Source: Clostridia bacterium (GTDB lineage: Bacteria; Bacillota; Clostridia; Oscillospirales; Acutalibacteraceae). From it: a stretch of DNA of 64,000 bases. Of this stretch, positions 49,679 through 59,178 are shown piece after piece; the stretch's first letter is position 1; every line of letters begins with the position of its first letter. The position numbers were made by a program, and so were the translations under genes. The notes beneath the pieces are model-generated. The model worked only from the letters and a program-made list of their open reading frames with translations. It searched no databases and was not told where the DNA came from. Where the stretch lies: assembly GCA_017516745.1 (NCBI GenBank), contig JAFXBF010000001.1:62001-126000 (forward strand), read 5' to 3'.

Positions 49679-50770
49679 TTGAGATACGTTGTACAAAAAG
49701 AACTGATTGTTTCCAATCTCAACAGAATGCGCACCCATTGCCCCACGGCAGAGGTTATCTGCGTTGTAAAGGGCAACGGCTACGGCCTCGGCCTTGTGAA
49801 TATGGCAAAGCTCCTCACCGAAAACGGTGCGGCTACGCTTGCCGTTTCCCGTGTTGACGAGGCTGTGAAGCTGCGTGAAAACGGTATTGAGAGCAATATT
49901 CTGCTTCTCTCACCGCCGTTTGACGAAAAAAGCGCAAAAACGGTTGTTGAGCTGAATATAATTGCAACTGTTGACAGTATCTTTACCGCAGGTCTTCTCA
50001 ATAAAGCGGCAGGGGACTGCGGCAAAAAAGCAACAGCACACATTATGCTGGATACAGGCTTCGGCCGCTTCGGCTTTATGCCCGGTGAGGAAGAAGACAT
50101 AATCAAGGCATATAAAACAAGTGAAAATATCTGCTTTGAGGGCATTTATTCCCATTTCTACAACGCTTTTTCTTCAAGCTCCGAATCTGTAAAGTTGCAG
50201 GTCAGCCGTTTTAATACAATGGTTGTGGCTGTTGAAGCGGCAGGGTGCACAGGCTTAAAGAAGCATATCTGCTCTTCTGCGGCGGCTGTGAAATACCCCG
50301 AATATCATTTCGATGCCGTGCGTCTTGGCTCTGCCTTGCTTGGCAGAATTGCCGTGCCGAATACACTCGGTCTTGAAAAGGTTGGGTTTATGGAGTGCGA
50401 GATTATTTCAATCAAAACTCTGCCTGCTAACCACTTTGTGTGTTACGGCGAAGCGTATAAAACCACCCGTGAAACAAGGGCGGCTGTTGTGCCACTGGGT
50501 GTTTGCGACGGCTACGGTCTTAGCAAAACAGAGGTTGCCTTCAACACTTCAGAAAAGGTAAATTCTCTGCTTCGCAAGGTTAAACGCTTCGGTGCAGACC
50601 AGACTTTGTCCGCCGTTGTTAACGGCAAAAAGGTCAGCGTTATAGGCAAGGTCGGCCTTACAGACCTGATTCTTGACGTTACGGAGGTTGACTGTGCAGT
50701 AGGCGATGTTGCTGCGTTTGAGTTCAACCCTACAGTTGTCAACGACAGCGTCAGAAAAGATTTTGTTTAA
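49679..50770 (+). CDS. alanine racemase-like PLP enzyme with altered active-site motif
   Basis: 363 residues from a TTG start, 3 bases behind the FemX gene. The PLP Lys is in VVKGNGYGLGLV near 31, and the PLP-phosphate region and HICSSAAAVKYPEYHFDAVRLGSALLG (near 198-224) are conserved. The catalytic Tyr is in FVCYGEAY near 260, followed by VPLGVCDGYG. The segment that is normally (V/I)CMDQ reads VGLTDLILDVT (near 325), so the Met-Asp gate residues are missing. It is therefore a racemase-like enzyme whose substrate may differ from alanine. It ends at a GC-rich terminator. Confidence 0.78.
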   Translation: MRYVVQKELIVSNLNRMRTHCPTAEVICVVKGNGYGLGLVNMAKLLTENGAATLAVSRVDEAVKLRENGIESNILLLSPPFDEKSAKTVVELNIIATVDSIFTAGLLNKAAGDCGKKATAHIMLDTGFGRFGFMPGEEEDIIKAYKTSENICFEGIYSHFYNAFSSSSESVKLQVSRFNTMVVAVEAAGCTGLKKHICSSAAAVKYPEYHFDAVRLGSALLGRIAVPNTLGLEKVGFMECEIISIKTLPANHFVCYGEAYKTTRETRAAVVPLGVCDGYGLSKTEVAFNTSEKVNSLLRKVKRFGADQTLSAVVNGKKVSVIGKVGLTDLILDVTEVDCAVGDVAAFEFNPTVVNDSVRKDFV

Positions 50771-50777
50771 TATTTAC

Positions 50778-50800
50778 GGGCGGCGTTGCCGCCCTGTTTT
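50778..50800 (+). terminator. terminator of the FemX-racemase operon
   Basis: GGGCGGC (50778-50784), short loop, GCCGCCC (50788-50794), then TGTTTT. Confidence 0.8.
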
Positions 50801-50852
50801 CACTATTATACAGTACAGGAGAAACGGAAAGATTTTTCCGTCACTTTGAATT

Positions 50853-52256
50853 ATGGCTAAGGATTTTCTTGAAAAAGCCGTTGCGGCTGTACCGAGTAAG
50901 CGCCAGCTTGACTGGATGAAGGTCGAGTATGCAGGCCTTATCAATTTCGGTATGAACACCTTCAGCGGCAGAGAATACGGCACGGGCTTTGAGGAGATTG
51001 ATTTGTTCAACCCCACAGCATATAAGCCCGAGCAATGGGTCAAAATAGCAAAGCTCAGCGGCATGAAGGCGCTGGTGCTCAATGTCAAGCATCACGACGG
51101 CTTCTGCCTCTGGCCGACAAAACATACCGATTATTCCGTTAAATCCTGTCAATGGATGGACGGTGAGGGTGACGTCGTTGCCGATGTCAGCCGTCTTTGC
51201 GAAAAATACGGTCTTAAATTCGGTATCTGCATTTCTCCGCTTGATTTGCATGAGGAGAGCTTCGGCACGGGTGAGAAATACGACAAATTCTTTATGAATC
51301 TGCTTGAAGAGCTTCTCACCAATTACGGCGAGCTCTACTGCGTACGCCTTGACGGAGCAACGGGTGAGGGCAGAAACGGTGCAGTACAGCAGTACGATTG
51401 GTCAGCCTATTTTAAGCTCATCCGCCGTCTTCAGCCCAATGCCGCAATCACAAACTGCGGCCCCGATGTGCGCTGGTGCGGTAACGACAAGGGTGTGTGC
51501 CGTATAAGCGAGTGGAGTGTTGTGCCCTCGCACTACAGACTGTTTGACGAGGAAACCTGTGAGTTTATCCCGTCAAAATACACGCCCGATTACACTCAGC
51601 CCGATATCGGCAGTGTCAAGAAAATCAAGAAGTTTGATGAGTTTATCTTTTATCCTGCAGAGGTTTGTATTCCTCTGCGTGACGGCTGGTTTTACAAAAA
51701 GGCACAGGATTTGTCAATCAAACCGCTCTCAAAGCTTGAAAAGATTTATGCAGGCTCTGTCGGTGCAAACGGCTCTATGATGGTCGGCCTTGCTCCTCAG
51801 CCCGACGGCATGATGAACGAAAAAGACGTTGAAACTCTTATGACCTTCGGTGCCGTGCTTTCGCTTCATTTTGAGGATAACCTTGCACTTGACTCTTCAA
51901 TGCAGGCTGACTGTCAGCTTGACGAGCTTCATTCGGCTACCCGTGCTCTGCCCGATAAGCAGGGCTACTGGCATTCGGGCTTTAATACGAAAAAACCGGA
52001 GCTCATACTGGATATGGGTGACGAATACGACGTTGACCGTGTTGTACTTAAAGAAAACATTGAAACAGGGCAGCAGATAGAGGAGTTTACTCTCTATGTC
52101 GAACAGGAGGGTAAATGGAAAAAGGTTGCAGAGGATACTGTTATCGGTACAAAGCGCCTTTGCGAGTTTAAATACCATTTCAGAACAAGAAAAATCAGGC
52201 TCGTAATCGAAAAGCACAGAGGCTTTGCAACAATACAGAGCTTTGAAGCTTATTAA
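50853..52256 (+). CDS. GH29 family alpha-L-fucosidase
   Basis: 467 residues without a signal peptide. The GH29 barrel starts WMKVEYAGLINFGMNTFSGREYG near 20. KALVLNVKHHDGFCLWPTKHTDYSV near 70 is the family fucose-binding region. ELYCVRLDGATGEGRN near 160 holds the nucleophile Asp, and EFIFYPAEVCIPLRDGWFY near 265 follows. A C-terminal beta-sandwich spans about 335-467. No clear Shine-Dalgarno precedes the ATG; a small hairpin CGGAAA/TTTCCG lies about 12 bases upstream. Probably cytoplasmic. Confidence 0.9.
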   Translation: MAKDFLEKAVAAVPSKRQLDWMKVEYAGLINFGMNTFSGREYGTGFEEIDLFNPTAYKPEQWVKIAKLSGMKALVLNVKHHDGFCLWPTKHTDYSVKSCQWMDGEGDVVADVSRLCEKYGLKFGICISPLDLHEESFGTGEKYDKFFMNLLEELLTNYGELYCVRLDGATGEGRNGAVQQYDWSAYFKLIRRLQPNAAITNCGPDVRWCGNDKGVCRISEWSVVPSHYRLFDEETCEFIPSKYTPDYTQPDIGSVKKIKKFDEFIFYPAEVCIPLRDGWFYKKAQDLSIKPLSKLEKIYAGSVGANGSMMVGLAPQPDGMMNEKDVETLMTFGAVLSLHFEDNLALDSSMQADCQLDELHSATRALPDKQGYWHSGFNTKKPELILDMGDEYDVDRVVLKENIETGQQIEEFTLYVEQEGKWKKVAEDTVIGTKRLCEFKYHFRTRKIRLVIEKHRGFATIQSFEAY

Positions 52257-52292
52257 ATAAATACTTTTAAATGTTTGAAAGGATGAGTAATA

Positions 52293-54374
52293 ATGGATGT
52301 TATTATGGCTTTGGCCACGCTTGCCTGTGCAATTATTGCGCTCGGCTTTGCAGGCCTTAAAGCGTACAAGGTGCTTAAGTTTGAGCCCGGTACGGACAGA
52401 ATGAGGCAGATTTCAGGTTTTGTCCGTACTGGTGCTTCGGCATACCTTAAGCGTCAGTACAAAATTGTCGGTATCTTCTTTGCAGGTATGTTTGCCGTGC
52501 TTGTTGTAATGGCGGCTTTGGGGGCGCTTACCTGGTTTGTGCCCTTTGCCTTTATTACGGGCGGCTTTTTCTCGGGTCTGTCCGGCTTTATCGGCATGAC
52601 CATTGCAACCCGTTCAAACGCAAGAACGGCTCAGGCGTGCAGCAACAGCCTCAACAGGGGACTCAATGTTGCCTTTTCCGCAGGCTCTGTTATGGGCTTT
52701 ACTGTTGTAGGTCTTGGCCTGCTTGATATTTCAATATGGTTTATTTTGCTTAAATATGTCTTTAAGCTTGAAATAGCCGATATCACCTCGGCTATGCTCA
52801 CCTTCAGTATGGGTGCTTCTTCAATGGCACTTTTTGCCCGTGTCGGCGGCGGTATTTTCACAAAGGCTGCCGATGTCGGCGCAGACCTTGTCGGTAAGGT
52901 AGAAGCAGGCATTCCCGAGGATGACCCGAGAAACCCTGCCGTTATTGCCGATAATGTCGGCGATAATGTCGGTGACGTAGCAGGTATGGGTGCCGACCTT
53001 TATGAATCCTATGTCGGCTCGATTATTTCTTCTTCCGCACTCGGTGTCGTTGCTTTCAGCGATATCAAGGCTATGGCTGTGCCGCTTCTTATTTCGGCAC
53101 TCGGCGTTATTGTTTCGATTTTCTGTACTTCTCTTGTCCGCACAAAGGAAAGCACAAATCAGAGAAACCTGCTCAAGGCACTGCGCAGAGGTACAAATAC
53201 GAGTGCCGTCATAATTGCTGCACTCGCTTTCCCCGTAATCTGGTTTATTCTCGGTAAAGAAAATATCGGCGTTTATTTTTCAATGATTTCGGGTCTTGCC
53301 GCAGGTGTTCTTATCGGCGCATCCACCGAATATTTCACCTCCGACACATATAACCCCACCAAGAAGCTGGCTCAGACCGCTTCTACGGGCTCTGCAACAA
53401 TCGCAATCAGCGGTATGAGCCTCGGTATGCTTTCGACATCTCTGCCGATAATCATTGTCGGTGCGTGTGTAATGATGGCCTTCGGCTTTGCAGGCGGTTT
53501 TGCAAATTCTGCTAACGGTCTTTACGGCATTTCCGTTGCTGCCGTCGGTATGCTTTCAACGCTCGGTATTACCCTTGCAACCGATGCCTACGGTCCTATT
53601 GCCGATAACGCAGGCGGTATCGCCGAAATGACCGGAATGGATCCGAAGGTACGTGAAAGAACAGATGCTCTTGATGCTCTCGGCAACACAACAGCCGCTA
53701 CAGGTAAGGGCTTTGCAATCGGTTCAGCTGCACTTACCGCCCTTGCTCTTATTGCAAGCTATGTCGAAAAGGTCAAGGAAGTAGGCGGCGCAGATATTAA
53801 GATTGATATGAGCCTTATGAATCCCACCGTGCTTACAGGTCTGCTCATCGGTGCAGCGTTGCCGTTTATCTTTGCCGCACTTACGATGGAATCCGTCGGT
53901 AAGGCAGCAAGAAGTATTGTTGTAGAGGTCAGAAGACAGTTCAAGGAAATCAAGGGTCTGCTTGACGGTACAGGTGAGGCTGATTACGCTTCCTGTGTTG
54001 ACCTTTGTGCAAAGGCAAGCCTTAAGGAAATGATACTTCCCACAATTGTTGCCGTTGCCGCACCCATAGCCGTTGGTCTTATTCTCGGCTACAACGGCGT
54101 TATAGGTATGCTTGCAGGTGCAACCGCAACAGGCTTCCTGATGGCTGTGTTTATGTCAAATGCAGGCGGTGCATGGGATAACACAAAGAAGTACATTGAA
54201 ACAGGTGTTCTCGGCGGTAAGGGCAGTAACGCTCATAAGGCGGCTGTCGTAGGCGATACGGTAGGTGACCCTTTCAAAGATACCTCCGGTCCGTCTATCA
54301 ATATACTTATCAAGCTTCTTTCCGTTGTCTCAATCGTCTTTGCAGGCATTGTAGTTAAATTCCATATTTTTTGA
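52293..54374 (+). CDS. hppA: membrane-bound K+-dependent pyrophosphatase
   Basis: 693 residues with about 16 membrane helices. The substrate site DNVGDNVGDVAGMGADLYESYVG lies near 222. The second acidic motif is in VVGDTVGDPFKDTSGPS near 650. The segment ALGNTTAATGKGFAIGSAAL near 460 has Ala where K+-independent enzymes have Lys, so it belongs to the K+-dependent group; H+ or Na+ pumping cannot be told without alignment. It couples PPi hydrolysis to ion pumping. AAAGGATGAG precedes the ATG; a strong terminator follows at 54391. Confidence 0.95.
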   Translation: MDVIMALATLACAIIALGFAGLKAYKVLKFEPGTDRMRQISGFVRTGASAYLKRQYKIVGIFFAGMFAVLVVMAALGALTWFVPFAFITGGFFSGLSGFIGMTIATRSNARTAQACSNSLNRGLNVAFSAGSVMGFTVVGLGLLDISIWFILLKYVFKLEIADITSAMLTFSMGASSMALFARVGGGIFTKAADVGADLVGKVEAGIPEDDPRNPAVIADNVGDNVGDVAGMGADLYESYVGSIISSSALGVVAFSDIKAMAVPLLISALGVIVSIFCTSLVRTKESTNQRNLLKALRRGTNTSAVIIAALAFPVIWFILGKENIGVYFSMISGLAAGVLIGASTEYFTSDTYNPTKKLAQTASTGSATIAISGMSLGMLSTSLPIIIVGACVMMAFGFAGGFANSANGLYGISVAAVGMLSTLGITLATDAYGPIADNAGGIAEMTGMDPKVRERTDALDALGNTTAATGKGFAIGSAALTALALIASYVEKVKEVGGADIKIDMSLMNPTVLTGLLIGAALPFIFAALTMESVGKAARSIVVEVRRQFKEIKGLLDGTGEADYASCVDLCAKASLKEMILPTIVAVAAPIAVGLILGYNGVIGMLAGATATGFLMAVFMSNAGGAWDNTKKYIETGVLGGKGSNAHKAAVVGDTVGDPFKDTSGPSINILIKLLSVVSIVFAGIVVKFHIF

Positions 54375-54390
54375 TAAATAATTAAAATAT

Positions 54391-54426
54391 AAGCGATGCA
54401 GACCAAACGGTTTGCATCGCTTTTTT
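54391..54426. terminator. terminator after hppA
   Basis: AAGCGATGCAGACC pairs with CGGTTTGCATCGC around a short loop, followed by TTTTTT (54421-54426). The converging ABC transporter gene ends 9 bases further, so it may serve both. Confidence 0.88.
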
Positions 54427-54434
54427 GTGTGCGT

Positions 54435-56282
54435 TTATGCGTTCGTTTTTTCAAACTGGCTGTTGTAAAGGTTTGCGTAAAATCCGCCGAGTGCCATAAG
54501 CTCCTCGTGGTTGCCCTGCTCAACAATATCGCCGTTGTTCATACAGAGTATAAGGTCTGCGTTGCGTATTGTCGAAAGTCTGTGGGCAATAATGAAGCTT
54601 GTTCTGCCCTTCATAAGGTTATCCATAGCCTTCTGAATAAGGATTTCCGTTCTCGTGTCAACCGAGCTTGTCGCTTCGTCAAGAATGAGTATCTTCGGGT
54701 CGGCAAGTATCGCACGGGCTATTGTGAGCAGCTGCTTCTGACCCTGCGAAATGTTGGTTGTTTCCTCGTTCATCATCATCTGGTAGCCTTCGGGCAGGGT
54801 GCGTACGAAGTGGTCAACCTGAGCGGTTTTTGCGGCTTTTATAACATCTTCATCCGTCGCATCGAGTTTGCCGTAGCGGATGTTTTCCATAATCGTCCCG
54901 CTGTAAAGCCAGGTGTCCTGAAGCACCATTGCAATTTCCTGTCGCAGGTCGTGCCTGTCAAAGCAGGTAAGGTCGTGACCGTCAATAAGAATTCTGCCGT
55001 CCGTCAGCTCGTGAAAGCGCATAATCAGCTTGACCATTGTGGTTTTGCCTGCACCTGTCGGGCCGACAATTGCAATTTTCTGACCGCTTTTTACCTTTGC
55101 GGAGAAATCGTTTATAACAATTTTGTCTGTGCCCTCGTAGCCGAATTTAACGTGGTCAAAGGTGATATTTCCTTCAATTTCAACATCGGAAAGCTTGAGC
55201 GTTGCCTTTGAGTCATCCTCTTCGGCTACTTCAAGGAATTCGAAAACTCTTTCTGCGGCTGCAGCCATTCTCTGCATTTGCGAGGAGATGTTTGCAAGCT
55301 GGTTAATCGGCTGATTGAAGGTTCTTACATACTGGATAAATGCCTGTATATCACCGATTAAAAGTGTTCCGCCTGATGCCATAACCGCACCGACTATACA
55401 TACAACAACATAGCCGAGGTTGCCTATAAAGCCCATAAGCGGCATCATAAGTCCGGAAAGGAATTCTGCCTTCCTTGCGTTTTCGGCAAGCTGAACATTA
55501 AGCTCGTCAAATTCTTCGATAGCTCTTTTTTCACCGTTGAAAGCCTTTAATACAAGGTGTCCGCCGTACATTTCCTCAATGTGTCCGTTAACCGCACCGA
55601 GGAATTTCTGCTGCTTGCGGAAATGCGGCTGGGAGAGCTTTACAACATTTCTGACTATCACCATTGATACAGGCACGGTTATAATTATAATCAGCGTCAT
55701 AAGGGGACTGGTAATAAGCATCATTGTCAGTACGCCGATAAGCGTTGTAACGCTTGTGGCAATCTGTGTTATGCATTGGGTAAGTGCGTTTTCAAGCGTA
55801 TCAACGTCGTTTGTTATACGGGAAAGCACGTCACCCTGACTCTGGCTGTGGAAAAAGCCGAGGGGAATGCGGTTGATTTTCTGCATTATCGTGTTTCTTA
55901 AATTGAAAGAAAGTCTGGTCGTAACGCCCGACATTATAAACGACTGCATATAGCTGAAGGATGCGCTGATAAGATAGAGTATAATAAGAAGTATCAGTAT
56001 TTCGGCAACTCTCTCAAGGTCAATTGAACCTGTGCCTGCAAGCATACGCTCAACGCCGAACTGAACCTCGTTTGTTGCCTGCGAGAGGATTTTCGGGCCA
56101 ATAACGGCGAAAAGTGAAGAGCAGGCGGCAAGGAAAACAATCAGAATAAACTTGAATTTGAACGGTGCTATAAGTTTAAGCAGCTTTTTGACTGTGCCCT
56201 TGAAATCCTTTACTTTCTCAACCGGTCTGCCGTTTCTGCCAAGCTTTTCGGGTGGGGGAGTGCGCTTTTTGTTTCTGCTCAT
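54435..56282 (-). CDS. ABC exporter subunit, canonical Walker B and degenerate signature
   Basis: 615 residues: an N-terminal charged stretch, six membrane helices (about 45-345) and an ATPase domain from 370. Walker A is GPTGAGKTTMV near 405. The signature reads NISQGQKQ (normally LSGGQ), Walker B is ILILDEATSSVD with the catalytic Glu, and the H-loop is IAHRLST. It pairs with the gene upstream, whose stop overlaps its ATG by 4 bases. Heterodimeric multidrug or peptide exporter by family; substrate unknown. Confidence 0.92.
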   Translation of the reverse strand: MSRNKKRTPPPEKLGRNGRPVEKVKDFKGTVKKLLKLIAPFKFKFILIVFLAACSSLFAVIGPKILSQATNEVQFGVERMLAGTGSIDLERVAEILILLIILYLISASFSYMQSFIMSGVTTRLSFNLRNTIMQKINRIPLGFFHSQSQGDVLSRITNDVDTLENALTQCITQIATSVTTLIGVLTMMLITSPLMTLIIIITVPVSMVIVRNVVKLSQPHFRKQQKFLGAVNGHIEEMYGGHLVLKAFNGEKRAIEEFDELNVQLAENARKAEFLSGLMMPLMGFIGNLGYVVVCIVGAVMASGGTLLIGDIQAFIQYVRTFNQPINQLANISSQMQRMAAAAERVFEFLEVAEEDDSKATLKLSDVEIEGNITFDHVKFGYEGTDKIVINDFSAKVKSGQKIAIVGPTGAGKTTMVKLIMRFHELTDGRILIDGHDLTCFDRHDLRQEIAMVLQDTWLYSGTIMENIRYGKLDATDEDVIKAAKTAQVDHFVRTLPEGYQMMMNEETTNISQGQKQLLTIARAILADPKILILDEATSSVDTRTEILIQKAMDNLMKGRTSFIIAHRLSTIRNADLILCMNNGDIVEQGNHEELMALGGFYANLYNSQFEKTNA

Positions 56283-58018
56283 TCCAACTCCTCCTTTGCA
56301 AGCTGTGATTCCGCAATCTCACGGTATTGTGTACAGGTTTTCAGCAGTTCTTTGTGTGTGCCCTTGCCGACTATTCGGCCTTCGTCAAGCACAATAATCT
56401 GCTCTGCGTTCATTATCGTGCTCACACGCTGTGCAACTATCAGCACGGTTGCATCCTTCGTGTAGCCCTTGAGTGCCTTTCGCAGTGCGGCATCGGTTTT
56501 GAGGTCGAGTGCCGAAAAGCTGTCGTCAAAAATATAAACGGGTGACTTCTTGACAAGTGCTCTTGCAATTGCAAGCCTCTGCCTCTGACCGCCGCTGACG
56601 TTTGTACCGCCCTGAGAAATTTCGGAATTTATTCCGTCGGGCATATCGGCAACAAAGCGTGCCTGTGCGGTGGTGAGTGCGGAGCTTACAGTATCCGTAT
56701 CGGCGTTATTGTTGCCGATTTTTAAGTTGCTTTCAACCGTGCCCTTGAAAAGCACACCCTTCTGCGGTACGTAGCCTATGTTTTCACGCAGGCTGTGAAG
56801 GTCGATTTTTCTTATGTCCGTGCCGTCAAAGCGGATTGTACCTTGGGTAACATCGTAAAACCTCGGAATAAGGTTTATAAGTGTTGATTTACCCGAGCCC
56901 GTTGAGCCGATAAAGGCGGTTGTCTGACCGGGCAGGGCAGTAAAGCTTATGTTTTCGAGCACGCAGTCATCGGCATCCTTGTACTTGAAGGAAACGTTCT
57001 CAAACGCAATTTCGCCTCTTGCCGAACGAATCTGCTTGGCGTTTTTGGCGTTGTTGATTGAAGGCTCCGTTGCAAGAATTGCACCCACACGGTTGACCGA
57101 AACCATTGCACGGGGAATGTTTATGAATATCATCGAAATGAACAGGAACGACATAATTACGTGCATTGCGTACTGGATGTAAGCCATCATATCGCCGATT
57201 TCAAGCGTGCTGTTGATTATGGCCTTTGAGCCAAGCCACACAACGGCAATCTGCGTGAAATTCATAATTATAATCATAAACGGGTTGAGCAATGAAATGA
57301 CACGCTGAATGAAGAGATTGGTTTTGCGAAGGTCGTTGTTTGCACCCTCAAACCTCTTTTCTTCGTGCTGCTCGTTGCCGAAAGCACGTATAACCATCAT
57401 ACCCGAAAGGTTTTCACGGCTGACAAGGTTGAGCCTGTCGATTAATGACTGAATTATCTTGATTTTAGGAAGTGCGGCGGAAAAGCCTATTGCAATAAGT
57501 GTCAGCAAAGCACCGACGGCAACGGCAAGAATCCAGCTCATCGATGTGCTTTTCATAAGTGCAAGCGTGATACTGCCTATACCCATAATCGGGGCAAAGC
57601 ACACCATACGCACGCCGTGGCTGAGCATCTGCTGTACCTGCTGAATGTCGTTTGTTGTTCTTGTAATAAGCGAAGCCGTTGAGAATTTGTCGAATTCGGT
57701 GCTTGAAAACTGTGTTACACGCTCAAAAACATCGTGCCTCATCCTTTGGGAAATTATGGCTGATGCCTTGGTCGAAAAGAAGTTTACACCGATTGCGGCA
57801 AACACGCACAAAAGCGCTATGGCAAGCATTCTTAAGCCCTGCGCTATGATGAACTGCATCTGACCGTCCTGACCGTTGAGGCCTATGACGCCCTTGTCGA
57901 CTATATCACTCATCATGCTTGGCAGTATCAGCTCGGACAGTGCCTGCACGATAAGGAAGATTACGCCGAGTGCCATATAACCTGCGGCATACTTGAGATA
58001 AACTATAACCTTCTTCAT
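56279..58018 (-). CDS. ABC exporter subunit, degenerate Walker B and canonical signature
   Basis: 579 residues: six membrane helices (about 10-310) and an ATPase domain from 335. Walker A is GSTGSGKSTLI near 370, the signature is NVSGGQRQRLAIARAL near 480, and Walker B is VYIFDDSFSALD with Asp in place of the catalytic Glu. The switch residue is Gln (IVAQRVST) instead of His. Its partner has the opposite defects, so one composite ATP site is inactive, as in known heterodimeric exporters. AAAGGAGG precedes the ATG. Confidence 0.92.
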   Translation of the reverse strand: MKKVIVYLKYAAGYMALGVIFLIVQALSELILPSMMSDIVDKGVIGLNGQDGQMQFIIAQGLRMLAIALLCVFAAIGVNFFSTKASAIISQRMRHDVFERVTQFSSTEFDKFSTASLITRTTNDIQQVQQMLSHGVRMVCFAPIMGIGSITLALMKSTSMSWILAVAVGALLTLIAIGFSAALPKIKIIQSLIDRLNLVSRENLSGMMVIRAFGNEQHEEKRFEGANNDLRKTNLFIQRVISLLNPFMIIIMNFTQIAVVWLGSKAIINSTLEIGDMMAYIQYAMHVIMSFLFISMIFINIPRAMVSVNRVGAILATEPSINNAKNAKQIRSARGEIAFENVSFKYKDADDCVLENISFTALPGQTTAFIGSTGSGKSTLINLIPRFYDVTQGTIRFDGTDIRKIDLHSLRENIGYVPQKGVLFKGTVESNLKIGNNNADTDTVSSALTTAQARFVADMPDGINSEISQGGTNVSGGQRQRLAIARALVKKSPVYIFDDSFSALDLKTDAALRKALKGYTKDATVLIVAQRVSTIMNAEQIIVLDEGRIVGKGTHKELLKTCTQYREIAESQLAKEELE

Positions 58019-58046
58019 TTGTCCTCCTTTATTCTATTTGAGCAAA

Positions 58047-58054
58047 ATTATACA
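58047..58054 (-). promoter_or_regulatory. extended -10 promoter of the ABC exporter operon
   Basis: Minus strand TGTATAAT (58047-58054), 28 bases before the ATG; no convincing -35 box. Confidence 0.5.
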
Positions 58055-58243
58055 AATAACATTTTAATATAAATATCGGTTATCTGCAATGCATAATTGT
58101 AAATAATTTGTAAACTAAAAGTATAAATAATCGCAACACTTTAGTGTATTATCACTTTACCGCAGCAAAGTATACATATTTTGTGCTTTAAAGCGGCTTA
58201 TATTTTACCGAATGACGAAAGTGACAAAAACAGAAAATTTTGT

Positions 58244-58272
58244 TTGCATATCTCAAATGATTGTGTTATATT
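58244..58272 (+). promoter_or_regulatory. promoter of the metF-metH-hisZG operon
   Basis: TTGCAT (58244-58249), 17-base spacer, TATATT (58267-58272). The leader to the GTG at 58310 is about 30 bases, too short for an S-box, cobalamin or T-box element. Confidence 0.65.
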
Positions 58273-58309
58273 ATAATATATTTATTATTTAATGGGGCGG
58301 TGTTTTTAC

Positions 58310-59167
58310 GTGAAGGTAGCCGAAATTCTGGGTAACGGTAGGGTCAATGTTTCCTGCGAGCTTTTTCCTCCCAAAGTGTGGGATAAGCTTTCGGGTGCAA
58401 AACAGGTTGTGCGTGAAATTGCCGCACTCAAGCCTTCGTTTATGAGCGTTACCTACGGTGCAGGCGGCGGCACAAGCGAATACACCGTCGATTTGAGCCG
58501 TGAGGTAGAGGACTGCGGTGTAACAGCCCTTGCACACCTTACCTGTCTTTCGACCGGCGAAGAAAAACTGCTTTCAATTATTGAAAGCCTCAAGGCACAT
58601 AAAATTGAAAACATCCTCGCATTAAGAGGCGATAAGGGTGAGCTTTCCGTGCCCGGTGCCTTTGCCCACGCAAGCGACCTCATTTCGCTGATTAAGCAGC
58701 ACGGCGATTTCTGCATAGGCGGCGCCTGCTATCCCGAGTGCCACCCCGAATCATCGAGCCTTGCCTCAGACCTTGACGGCCTTAAGATAAAGGCGGAAAG
58801 CGGCTGTGAGTTTTTTACCACGCAGATGTTTTTTGACAACAATGTGTTTTATAAATTTATGTACCGCCTTCTGGCGGCGGGTATTACCGTGCCCGTTGTT
58901 GCAGGTATTATGCCTGTCACAAACAGCGCCCAGCTTGACAGAATTATTTCTCTTTCGGGCTCGGGTATTCCGCTTCGCTTCAGAGCAATTGCGGATAAGT
59001 TTGCAAATGACCCTGCCGCTATGAAGCAGGCAGGCATAGCTTACGCTACCGACCAGATTATTGACCTTATAGCAAGCGGTGTCAATAACATACATATTTA
59101 CACTATGAATAAGCCCGATGTGGCTGAAAGTATTATGACAAATCTCTCTGACATTATCGGAAAGTGA
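58310..59167 (+). CDS. metF: methylenetetrahydrofolate reductase
   Basis: 285 residues from the GTG at 58310, with GGGGCGG 9 bases upstream; an ATG at 58292 is a less likely start because it precedes that site. The TIM barrel opens with VNVSCELFPPK near 14 (catalytic Glu), then PSFMSVTYGAGGGTSEYTVDL near 45, ENILALRGDKG near 98 and FFTTQMFFDNNVFYKF near 168. It supplies 5-methyl-THF to the methionine synthase encoded right after it. Confidence 0.93.
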   Translation: MKVAEILGNGRVNVSCELFPPKVWDKLSGAKQVVREIAALKPSFMSVTYGAGGGTSEYTVDLSREVEDCGVTALAHLTCLSTGEEKLLSIIESLKAHKIENILALRGDKGELSVPGAFAHASDLISLIKQHGDFCIGGACYPECHPESSSLASDLDGLKIKAESGCEFFTTQMFFDNNVFYKFMYRLLAAGITVPVVAGIMPVTNSAQLDRIISLSGSGIPLRFRAIADKFANDPAAMKQAGIAYATDQIIDLIASGVNNIHIYTMNKPDVAESIMTNLSDIIGK

Positions 59168-59178
59168 GGAAACGGCCA

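Noticed and set aside
49679-50770. Racemase-like gene as a pseudogene because of the missing MDQ motif
   Set aside because: The frame is full length, the PLP Lys and catalytic Tyr are kept, and the gene is tightly coupled to FemX.
58019-58309. SAM, cobalamin or T-box riboswitch before metF-metH
   Set aside because: The best promoter leaves a leader of about 30 bases, and no conserved box is recognisable in the AT-rich region before it.
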